In this document: positions 6,862-13,161 of the stretch, in pieces
Numbering within the stretch: the stretch's first letter is position 1
How the letters are laid out: every line of letters begins with the position of its first letter
Assembly: GCA_946577115.1 (NCBI GenBank)
Contig: CAMOAP010000020.1
Span: 1 to 13,161 of the forward strand
Length of the DNA: 13,161 bases
Reading direction: 5' to 3'
DNA from: an uncultured Acholeplasmataceae bacterium
GTDB lineage: Bacteria; Bacillota_I; Bacilli_A; Acholeplasmatales; Acholeplasmataceae
Made by a program: the position numbers and the translations under genes
Notes under the pieces: generated by a model
What the model saw: the letters and a program-made list of their open reading frames with translations, nothing else
Told to the model about the DNA's origin: nothing
Databases searched by the model: none

Positions 6862-7917
6862 ATGCTTGAAAGATTAAAAATAATAAAACAAAAATATCAA
6901 GATTTACAAAAACTTTTGTTAAACGAACAAAATATAACCCAAAAAATTGACATTTTAAAAAATTTATCAAAATTTGAACCCACAGTAGAACTTTTTAACC
7001 AATACTTAAATTTAGAAACCGAATTTACTCAAATCCAAACCATTTTAGAAACCGAACAAGACCCAGAATTATTGCTTTTAGCAGGTCAAGAAAAAGATAC
7101 TATTTTATCAAAAAAAAAAAATATCTTAGATCAATTAAAAATTTTACTTTTACCCCAAGACCCTTTTGATAAAAAAAATGTTGTATTAGAAATTAAAGGC
7201 GCAGCTGGTGGTAATGAAGCAAATCTTTTTGCAGCTGATTTACTACGAACCTATGTGAAATACGCTGAAAACAAAAAATGGAAAGTCGAAATTCTAAATC
7301 TAAATCACAGTATCAAAGGCGGTCTTTCTTCCGTAGAACTTTTAATTTCTGGGAAAAATATTTATTCTTTTTTAAAGTATGAATCAGGTGTGCACCGTGT
7401 CCAACGCGTTCCTGCTACTGAAGCCCAAGGGCGAATTCACACTTCTACTGCTGTTGTTTTAGTAGTTCCTGAAGCAGAAGAATTAGAATTCAAAATTGAT
7501 TGGCATGACATTCGAATCGACACTTTTAATTCTAGCGGACCTGGCGGACAATCAGTAAACACCACTAAATCAGCTGTTAGACTTACTCATGTACCTTCAG
7601 GAATTAGTGTTGCTTGTCAAGAAGGAAAAAGCCAGCACGAAAACAAAGATAAAGCATTTACCCTTTTAAAAACACGCATTTATAACCAAATGTTAACTGC
7701 TAAACAAGAAGAAGAAAACAAACACAGAAAAAAATTAGTAGGAACTGGCGAAAGAAGTGAAAAAATAAGAACGTACAATTACCCGCAAAATCGTATAACA
7801 GATCACAGAATTGGACTTACTTTACAAAAATTAGATATCATTATGGAAGGCAAACTCGATTTAGTTATTGAACCTTTGATTCATGAAACCCAAAAAGAAC
7901 AAATTTCCCAAAGTTAG
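6862..7917 (+). CDS. prfA: Peptide chain release factor 1
   Basis: RF1 ends translation at UAA and UAG. The 351-residue protein is of normal length, with an N-terminal helical domain rich in K, Q and L. The codon-recognition domain has HRVQRVPATEAQGRIHTSTA, where PAT (184-186) is the RF1 PxT tripeptide and not the RF2 SPF. The catalytic loop SGPGGQSVN has GGQ at 228-230. ATG 6862 is chosen because AGAGGT lies 4-5 bases upstream and MLERLK matches the family start; an in-frame ATG at 6808 would add 18 unlike residues. It lies 67 bases after dnaB and 78 before tsaC. Since TGA is a stop here, an RF2 gene must exist elsewhere. The PrmC methylase gene that often follows prfA is absent. Confidence 0.97.
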   Translation: MLERLKIIKQKYQDLQKLLLNEQNITQKIDILKNLSKFEPTVELFNQYLNLETEFTQIQTILETEQDPELLLLAGQEKDTILSKKKNILDQLKILLLPQDPFDKKNVVLEIKGAAGGNEANLFAADLLRTYVKYAENKKWKVEILNLNHSIKGGLSSVELLISGKNIYSFLKYESGVHRVQRVPATEAQGRIHTSTAVVLVVPEAEELEFKIDWHDIRIDTFNSSGPGGQSVNTTKSAVRLTHVPSGISVACQEGKSQHENKDKAFTLLKTRIYNQMLTAKQEEENKHRKKLVGTGERSEKIRTYNYPQNRITDHRIGLTLQKLDIIMEGKLDLVIEPLIHETQKEQISQS

Positions 7918-7995
7918 TTTTAATTTAAAATTTCTTTTGCCAAACTCAAACCATTCAATTAAAAAAACCAGTTTAAGATAAATAAAGGAATAATT

Positions 7996-8583
7996 GTGAA
8001 ACCAAAAGATATTATTATTTTTCCAACTGATACAGTTTATGGTATGGGCACCAAATTATATGATAAAAAAGGACTCAACTACATTTATCAAATTAAAAAA
8101 AGACCTTTAAATAAAAGTGTTGTTGTTTTGTGTTACTCTTTACAACAAGCAAAAAAATTGGTCCAATTTAATCCTCAAAGCCTTAAATTATCTCTGCATT
8201 TTTGGCCAGGTCCTTTAACTTTGATTCTCCCTACCACTTTGAAATATTTTTATAAAACAAAGGAAAAAACTTTAGGAGTAAGAATCCCCAATCATCCTTT
8301 AACTTTGAAAATTTTAAAAAAAAATGGTCCTTTAAAGGTCACTTCTGTTAACCAAAGCAATCATCCTCCACTAAATGATTATCAAACTATTTTTAATATT
8401 TATCACAATAAAGTGACTTTGATTTATCAAAACTATCATCCAATTTTAAAAATATCTTCCACTATTGTTGATCTAACCAATTTGCAACCAGTTATTTTAA
8501 GGCAAGGAACAATTACTCAAGAAGAAATTTCAAAAATCTTAAAACCTTTGCGGCCATCAAAAAATTGCAATTTATATGATTAG
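7996..8583 (+). CDS. tsaC: Threonylcarbamoyl-AMP synthase (Sua5/YrdC/YwlC domain)
   Basis: The enzyme makes threonylcarbamoyl-AMP from Thr, bicarbonate and ATP, the first step of t6A at position 37 of ANN-decoding tRNAs. The 195-residue single-domain form has IFPTDTVYGMG (residues 8-18), the basic KKRPLNK loop (34-40), HFWPGPLTLIL, LGVRIPNHP and TSVNQS (T116-S121, normally TSANxSG, so the Ala and final Gly are altered but Ser and Asn kept). SSTIVDLT and ILRQGTI follow near the end. It is the short bacterial TsaC form without the Sua5 C-terminal domain. The start is GTG with AAAGGA (7984-7989) 6 bases upstream. It follows prfA as ywlC lies near prfA in Bacillus, and converges on holA with 8 bases between stops. 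Confidence 0.93.
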   Translation: MKPKDIIIFPTDTVYGMGTKLYDKKGLNYIYQIKKRPLNKSVVVLCYSLQQAKKLVQFNPQSLKLSLHFWPGPLTLILPTTLKYFYKTKEKTLGVRIPNHPLTLKILKKNGPLKVTSVNQSNHPPLNDYQTIFNIYHNKVTLIYQNYHPILKISSTIVDLTNLQPVILRQGTITQEEISKILKPLRPSKNCNLYD

Positions 8584-8591
8584 TTTTCGAA

Positions 8592-9562
8592 TTACAAAAA
8601 AACTTTTTGCTTACCCAATAAAAACATTTCTAAACCAATATCTTTATTTATAGTGCCCGCTTTAATTTTATATTCTAATTCCATTAAATCTAAAAACAGT
8701 GTATTTAATTTTTGTGTTTCAATTAATTTTGTTTCTTTTATTAAAAAAAATACTTTTCCTTGTGAAACTGCCAAAACTTTTTGTACTTCTTCTGGGTTGT
8801 TTTTTTGTTGTAACAATTCTTTTACCAATAATAATTCTTTAATTTTATGAGTTAATTGATTTATAACATGCAAAGCATTGATTTTTTGCAGTTTCAAGGT
8901 TTGATAAATTTGATAAGCATCAATATAATTTTGTTTTAAAAAAAGATTAATTAACCCAAAAATATTTTTATTTTCCTTAAAATTATTGATTTTTTGTACC
9001 AATTGCCAAGTTATATTTTTATCATTTGATTGACATAATTTGATTTTTGTTATTTCTTGATGCAAGAAATAAAGATTATAGTTAGTTTTGTTCAACAATT
9101 CTTGGATAGTTTTGTTATCAATTTTAAAACCATCTTTTTGAAAAATATCCATGATATAATTAAAAAAATCTTTTTTTTCTAAACTGTTTATCGTTTTGCA
9201 AAGACAATATTTTTCCCAAATTTTTTGAACTTCAGATGCTTTATTTTTTTTTCTGCAAAAAAATATAAATCTAAATTGTTGTAAGGATTTTGTAAATAAG
9301 AAATTAAAAAAGCTATTTCTTGAGGTTTTTTTTTAAATAAAATTTCACTATGATCCACCAAAACTACTTTTTTCCATGCGTTTTCCATAAAAGAACTGGT
9401 TTGAAGTTCTTTTTTCAGTTCTGTTACAAGATCTTTTTGCATACAATAATAAACTACATCTAATTGTTTTTGTTTGCAAACATTAATTATTTTTTTTATT
9501 TTTTTTTCTATAAAAAACCTTTGTTTTCCCCAAATTAAATTTATGTTATTTGTTTTCCCCAA
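8592..9562 (-). pseudogene. holA: DNA polymerase III delta subunit gene, interrupted by a -1 frameshift
   Basis: Delta is the wrench of the clamp loader that opens the beta clamp. The upstream part (9562 to 9188, 124 codons) has the N-terminal pattern INLIWGKQRFFIEKKI, later WKKVVLVDHSEILFKKK and LISYLQNPYNNLDLYFFAEKK, and ends FAKR-stop. The same protein resumes in another frame: TINSLEKKDFFNYIMDIFQKDGFKID, then LYFLHQEITKI, and the C-terminal helical domain to the stop at 8592 (186 codons counted from ATG 9152). Adding one A to the A4 run (9194-9197, read as T4 on the plus strand) gives a continuous frame of about 323 codons, close to the usual 330-350. The start is TTG 9562, 8 bases after GAGG. 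No good ribosome binding site precedes ATG 9152. It could be a true lesion, a sequencing error or slippage; I label it broken because it reads so. Identity as delta is firm. Confidence 0.8.
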
Positions 9563-9817
9563 ATTTAAAACCTCATTTTGCCTTTTTTATTATTAATTAA
9601 TTATTTATTTTTTTAATGTTTTATAAAAGATCAATTCAACATTATTATCACTATCACTATTGTTATTTTATCAAAAAAATGTTATTATAAAACAATATCA
9701 CAAAATATAAAAAAAACAAAAATAATAATTTGCTATAATAATATTTGTAAACTACCTTCAAAAATTACCCATCGCAAACAATTATATGCAAAAGCAAAAA
9801 TAAAAGGAAAAACCAAA
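9563..9817. promoter_or_regulatory. Intergenic region between divergent holA and engB
   Basis: These 255 very AT-rich bases must hold promoters for both genes. The engB promoter is at 9731-9739. For holA, a TATAAT on the minus strand (9689-9684) is a possible -10 without a clear -35. No RNA gene or coding remnant is visible. Confidence 0.5.
9731..9739 (+). promoter_or_regulatory. Extended -10 promoter of engB
   Basis: TGC followed by TATAAT (9734-9739) is a perfect TGnTATAAT element, of the same type as at rpsF, with only A-rich DNA at the -35 position. It lies about 80 bases before the engB ATG. Confidence 0.6.
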
Positions 9818-10408
9818 ATGATTAAAAAAGCCACTTTTGTGCGTAGTATTGTCAACTTTAAAGATATTCCTTTGAAAAAACAACCCGAAATTGTTTTGAT
9901 GGGCAGAAGCAACGTTGGCAAAAGCACTCTTATCAATGCTTTAACTCAAAGAAAAAAATTAGCTAAAATTTCTCAAACGCCTGGCAAAACAATCACCCTA
10001 AATTACTATGACATTAACGAATCTTTTTATTTGATCGATACTCCTGGCTACGGTTATACTAAAAAAAGCAAAGAAATTCAAAAACAGTTATTACAAATTA
10101 TTATTTCTTTTTTGGAACAAACTTCTCATCTCAAAGCGGTCTTTCAGCTAATTGATTTTAAAGTGGGTGCTACCCAAGAAGATGATAGAATCCATCAATC
10201 TCTTTTGCAAGCGGGTTTGGAGGTAGTCTTGTTATTTGTTAAAAAAGATAAAGTTAAAAAAAATTTTGTTCCCAAACAATTAAAAATGCTTGTTAATCAC
10301 TTTTCCCATATTAAATATTTCTTTTTGATTTCATCAAAACAACAAGAAGGGATGAAAGAATTAAAACTTTTTTTAAGTCAATTAATGGATCCAAATGCCA
10401 ATGATTAA
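9818..10408 (+). CDS. engB: Ribosome biogenesis GTP-binding protein EngB/YsxC
   Basis: This TRAFAC-class GTPase is needed for late 50S subunit assembly. The 196-residue length is normal for the family. The G motifs are G1 GRSNVGKST (29-37), G2 with SQTPGKT, and G3 DTPGYGY (from D74). G4 is VKKDK, where the usual T/N-K-x-D has Val in the first position but keeps the Lys and Asp. G5 is in SSKQQEGM. ATG 9818 follows AAAGGA by 9 bases, and the N-terminus (ATFVRSI) matches the family. It is probably a single-gene unit: its own promoter is upstream, and a hairpin terminator begins at its stop. In Bacillus ysxC follows lonA; that link is not seen here. Confidence 0.95.
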   Translation: MIKKATFVRSIVNFKDIPLKKQPEIVLMGRSNVGKSTLINALTQRKKLAKISQTPGKTITLNYYDINESFYLIDTPGYGYTKKSKEIQKQLLQIIISFLEQTSHLKAVFQLIDFKVGATQEDDRIHQSLLQAGLEVVLLFVKKDKVKKNFVPKQLKMLVNHFSHIKYFFLISSKQQEGMKELKLFLSQLMDPNAND

Positions 10409-10424
10409 AAAAGGCTTGCCTTTT
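10407..10424 (+). terminator. Probable terminator after engB
   Basis: AAAAGG (10409-10414) pairs with CCTTTT (10419-10424) around CTTG, directly at the engB stop. The stem's own T's and the later T-rich stretch (10431-10445) serve as the tail. The arrangement fits a small intrinsic terminator, though the U run is interrupted by GTTGG. Confidence 0.5.
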
Positions 10425-10505
10425 GTTGGTAATTTTATTTTTTTGGTTTTTCTAACTTTTGCACTTTGTAAAAAATTTTTGTAATTTTTTTATTTCCTCC
10501 AATCC

Positions 10506-10544
10506 ACTTAAACATTTTCAAAATTAACATTCATTTGTTTAAGT
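10506..10544. repeat. 8-bp inverted repeat upstream of valS
   Basis: ACTTAAAC (10506-10513) and GTTTAAGT (10537-10544) are perfect inverted copies separated by 23 bases, about 55 bases before valS. It may be an operator or leader stem, or chance in low-complexity DNA. No T-box elements accompany it. Confidence 0.35.
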
Positions 10545-10597
10545 CATTCTAAAACTTAAAAACTTCAATCCTAAAAAAATAGAAAGAAGCTAACTTT

Positions 10598-13161
10598 ATG
10601 CAAACTAAATATGATTTTAAAAAAGTAGAACATCAAAGATACCAACAATGGTTAGAAAAAAAATATTTTTGTTCCAATCCAAATGCTACTAAAAAAACTT
10701 TTACTGTTGTAATTCCACCTCCTAATGTAACAGGAAAACTTCATTTGGGACACGCTTGGAATAATACTATTCAAGACATTATTATAAGATTTAAAAAAAT
10801 GCAAGGTTTTGATGTGCTCTTTTTGCCTGGGATGGATCATGCAGGCATTGCCACTCAAAACAAAGTTAAAGAACAATTAAAACAAGAAGGGCTTCTGACC
10901 ACAACTTTAAGCAAAGAAACTTTTTTAAAATACGCATGGGAATGGAAAGAAAAACATGCCCAAAATATTAGGCAACAATGGCAATTTTTAGGGCTTCATC
11001 TGGATTATAATTTTGAAAAATTTACCCTTGATACTGATTTGAGTCAAATAGTTCAAGAAGTTTTTGTAAAATTATACCAACAAAAATTAATTTACAGAGA
11101 TTATAAAATTATTAATTGGGACCCCGAAACTAAAACAGCCCTTTCTAATATAGAAGTAAATTACCACGAAACCCAAGGAAAATTATATTATATTAAATAT
11201 TTTTTGGTTGATTTTCCAACTAATTCCAATTTTTCTAATGGCTCTTTTTCTCCTTATTTTTTAGAAATCGCAACCACTCGCCCTGAAACCATGTTTGCCG
11301 ACCAAGCTTTAATGGTAAATCCTAATGACCCTAGATATCAATCTTTTATTGGCAAAAAAGTTTTTATTCCTGATACTAGTATCCAAATTCCTGTTATTAG
11401 TGATAATTACGTAGATATTAATTTTGGTACAGGAGTTGTAAAAGTTACTCCTGGACACGATATTAATGATTTTGAAATAGCTAAAAGACACCAATTAAAA
11501 GCTTTATTATGTATGAATGAAGATGGCACTATGAACGAACTAGCTTTGCAATATCGAGGATTAGAACGTTTTGCTTGTCGTCAAAAATTATTGCAAAATC
11601 TTAAAAAAAAAGGATTTGTAACAAAAAACGAAAACCACCTTCATAAAATAGGATATTCAAGTATTTCTGATTCCATAATTGAACCACGCCTTTCTTTACA
11701 ATGGTTTTTAAAAACTAAAGTCATCGCTCAAACTGCTTTAAAAACAAATAAAATCAATTTTTTTCCGCTTCGTTTTAAAAATATTTTTAATAATTGGCTA
11801 CAAAATATCGAAGATTGGTGTATTTCTCGTCAATTATGGTGGGGTCATCAAATTCCTGCTTGGCACAAAGGACAAGAAATTAAGGTGAAAATAGAAAGTC
11901 CTGGTCCAGAATGGAGCCTTGATTGTGATGTTTTGGATACTTGGTTTTCTTCTGCTTTGTGGCCTTTTAGTACTTTGGGATGGCCTAATTGTAACACTCC
12001 TTTATTTCAAAACCGTTTTCCTACTGATGTTTTGGTAACAGGCTATGATATTTTAACTTTTTGGGTATCAAAAATGGTTTTTCAAAGCATTTTATTAACC
12101 CACAAAGACCCTTTTAAAGATGTTTTATTACATGGTTTAGTAAGAGATAACAAAGGACAAAAAATGTCTAAATCAAAAGGTAACGGTGTTGATCCTTTTG
12201 AAGTTGTTTCCAAATATGGTACTGATGCTCTTAGATGGTTTTTAACTACTAACGCTGCTCCTGGATTTGATTTATTCTATGATGAGACTAAAGTTTCTTC
12301 ATCTTGGAATTTTGTTAATAAGTTATGGAATATTAGTCGTTTTGTAAAATTAAATACCAACACCCTAGACACCGATTTTGATATCAATCTTTTGTCTTTG
12401 CCCCAAAAAGCCCTTTTAACACAATTGCATTTAACAACTCAAAAAGTAACAACTTTATATCAAAAATATGAATTAAAAGAAATTGGAAAAACTTTATATC
12501 AATTTGTTTGGGAATATTTTGCTAATTGGCATTTAGAATTTGCCAAACACGATTTAGATCAGAACAATTTCAGTTCAATAAACTTGCACAACAGTCAAAA
12601 ATTTTTAGTTTATATGATGAAATATATTTTGCAACTTTTACATCCTTTTATTCCTTTTGTAACTGATGCTCTTTATGAAAATTTTGACAGCAAAACTAAT
12701 ATTACTCAAACTACTTTACAAAAAACTTCTTATTGTAATTTAGATGCCTTAGCTGATTTTGAAAATCTTAAAAACTTAATTATTAAAACACGTCATTTAA
12801 GACAAGAATCCAATATTAATTCTAAATTAAATTTAGAATTAGAAGTTGTATCTCAATCTTCAACAACTCTCAAAGATTTTGTAAGTTTGCAAAAAGCTTT
12901 AGAAAAATTTTTCAAAACTTTACAAATTAAAATTACTAACAAAGTTACTAATTCTAAAAAAACTATTTGGTTAATTGAAAAAAATTTAAATCTTTATATT
13001 GACCGCAAAACTATCAACGAACTTAATAAAACCAAATTTGAAAGTAATTTTTTACAACAAAAAAATACCCTTCTTAAAGAAATTAAAAGAAGTGAGACCA
13101 TTTTAAACAATCCATCCTTCTTACAAAAAGCCGCAAGTTCTAAAATTGAAATTGAAAAAAA
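10598..13161 (+). CDS. valS: Valyl-tRNA synthetase (3' end beyond the window)
   Basis: This class I enzyme charges tRNA-Val. The frame is open for 854 codons and leaves the window; the family is about 880 residues, so only some 20-30 are missing. Features in order: PPPNVTGKLHLGH (HIGH-type HLGH at 49-52); GMDHAGIATQ; the CP1 editing domain with TTRPETMFADQALMVNP and VKVTPGHDINDFE; DWCISRQLWWGHQIPAW; DVLDTWFSSALWPFSTLGWP; TDVLVTGYDIL; KMSKS at 522-526 followed by KGNGVDP; the anticodon-binding helical domain; and a charged C-terminal coiled coil ending near NPSFLQKA, as in other ValRS. The segment between the WGHQIPAW motif and DVLDTW is shorter than in Bacillus. The start at ATG 10598 has only a weak AGAAAG site. 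No frameshift is seen in a full read-through. It is preceded by the engB terminator and has no T-box leader. Confidence 0.96.
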   Translation, partial: MQTKYDFKKVEHQRYQQWLEKKYFCSNPNATKKTFTVVIPPPNVTGKLHLGHAWNNTIQDIIIRFKKMQGFDVLFLPGMDHAGIATQNKVKEQLKQEGLLTTTLSKETFLKYAWEWKEKHAQNIRQQWQFLGLHLDYNFEKFTLDTDLSQIVQEVFVKLYQQKLIYRDYKIINWDPETKTALSNIEVNYHETQGKLYYIKYFLVDFPTNSNFSNGSFSPYFLEIATTRPETMFADQALMVNPNDPRYQSFIGKKVFIPDTSIQIPVISDNYVDINFGTGVVKVTPGHDINDFEIAKRHQLKALLCMNEDGTMNELALQYRGLERFACRQKLLQNLKKKGFVTKNENHLHKIGYSSISDSIIEPRLSLQWFLKTKVIAQTALKTNKINFFPLRFKNIFNNWLQNIEDWCISRQLWWGHQIPAWHKGQEIKVKIESPGPEWSLDCDVLDTWFSSALWPFSTLGWPNCNTPLFQNRFPTDVLVTGYDILTFWVSKMVFQSILLTHKDPFKDVLLHGLVRDNKGQKMSKSKGNGVDPFEVVSKYGTDALRWFLTTNAAPGFDLFYDETKVSSSWNFVNKLWNISRFVKLNTNTLDTDFDINLLSLPQKALLTQLHLTTQKVTTLYQKYELKEIGKTLYQFVWEYFANWHLEFAKHDLDQNNFSSINLHNSQKFLVYMMKYILQLLHPFIPFVTDALYENFDSKTNITQTTLQKTSYCNLDALADFENLKNLIIKTRHLRQESNINSKLNLELEVVSQSSTTLKDFVSLQKALEKFFKTLQIKITNKVTNSKKTIWLIEKNLNLYIDRKTINELNKTKFESNFLQQKNTLLKEIKRSETILNNPSFLQKAASSKIEIEK

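Noticed and set aside
8653..8850. Plus-strand open frame of 65 codons
   Set aside because: It lies wholly antisense to the holA C-terminal part, with low-complexity residues and no ribosome binding site; a shadow frame.
9733..9936. Minus-strand open frame of 67 codons
   Set aside because: It is antisense to the start of engB and its promoter; no family resemblance.
10409..10597. T-box riboswitch before valS
   Set aside because: No T-box core sequence, specifier loop or antiterminator pairing could be found.
10652..11494. Minus-strand open frames inside valS (10652-10876 and 11309-11494)
   Set aside because: They are shadows of valS, whose plus-strand frame is continuous and full of family motifs.
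1..13161. Mobile unit, prophage, CRISPR or defence island
   Set aside because: No transposase, recombinase, Cas gene, regular direct repeats or terminal inverted repeats were seen. The gene content is core housekeeping, and dnaB sits in its ancestral gdpP-rplI context, not a mobile-unit one.

Overview
The window looks like a piece of a Candidatus Phytoplasma chromosome, or a close relative in the Acholeplasmataceae. It is very AT-rich with short core genes. Most starts have AAGGAG-type ribosome binding sites. TGA is used as a stop (the stop of the gdpP-rplI frame at 5452-5454 overlaps the dnaB start), and Trp is written TGG throughout valS and the other genes. That argues against Mycoplasma or Spiroplasma, which read TGA as Trp. 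A diacylglycerol glucosyltransferase of the Acholeplasma MGS type fits a wall-less, glycolipid-membrane organism. The genus assignment is inferred from composition, code and gene order, not from a marker gene.

Layout. 1-60: possible tail of an upstream gene. 166-1395: membrane glycolipid glycosyltransferase. 1396-1776: noncoding stretch ending in an extended -10 promoter and a structured leader for rpsF. 1777-2810: the conserved rpsF-ssb-rpsR cluster, but ssb (2081-2413) is a decayed pseudogene. A strong terminator follows rpsR. 2881-7917: gdpP-rplI-dnaB-prfA, with gdpP and rplI joined in one open frame of up to 857 codons and dnaB overlapping its stop by 4 bases. 7996-8583: tsaC. 8592-9562 (minus): holA, broken by a one-base frameshift. 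9563-9817: intergenic region between divergent genes. 9818-10408: engB (ysxC). 10598 to the window end: valS, lacking only its last codons.

The genes serve replication (DnaB helicase, clamp-loader delta, lost SSB), translation (S6, S18, L9, RF1, ValRS, the TsaC step of t6A synthesis, EngB in ribosome assembly), c-di-AMP turnover (GdpP) and membrane lipid synthesis. This is ordinary core chromosome: I see no CRISPR, phage, transposon, tRNA, rRNA or defence system. The unusual points come from reductive decay or rearrangement: (1) a GdpP-L9 reading-frame fusion with a good internal ribosome binding site and start for L9; (2) loss of the ribosomal-cluster ssb; (3) a frameshift in the essential-looking holA explained by one missing A in a homopolymer; (4) no prmC beside prfA.
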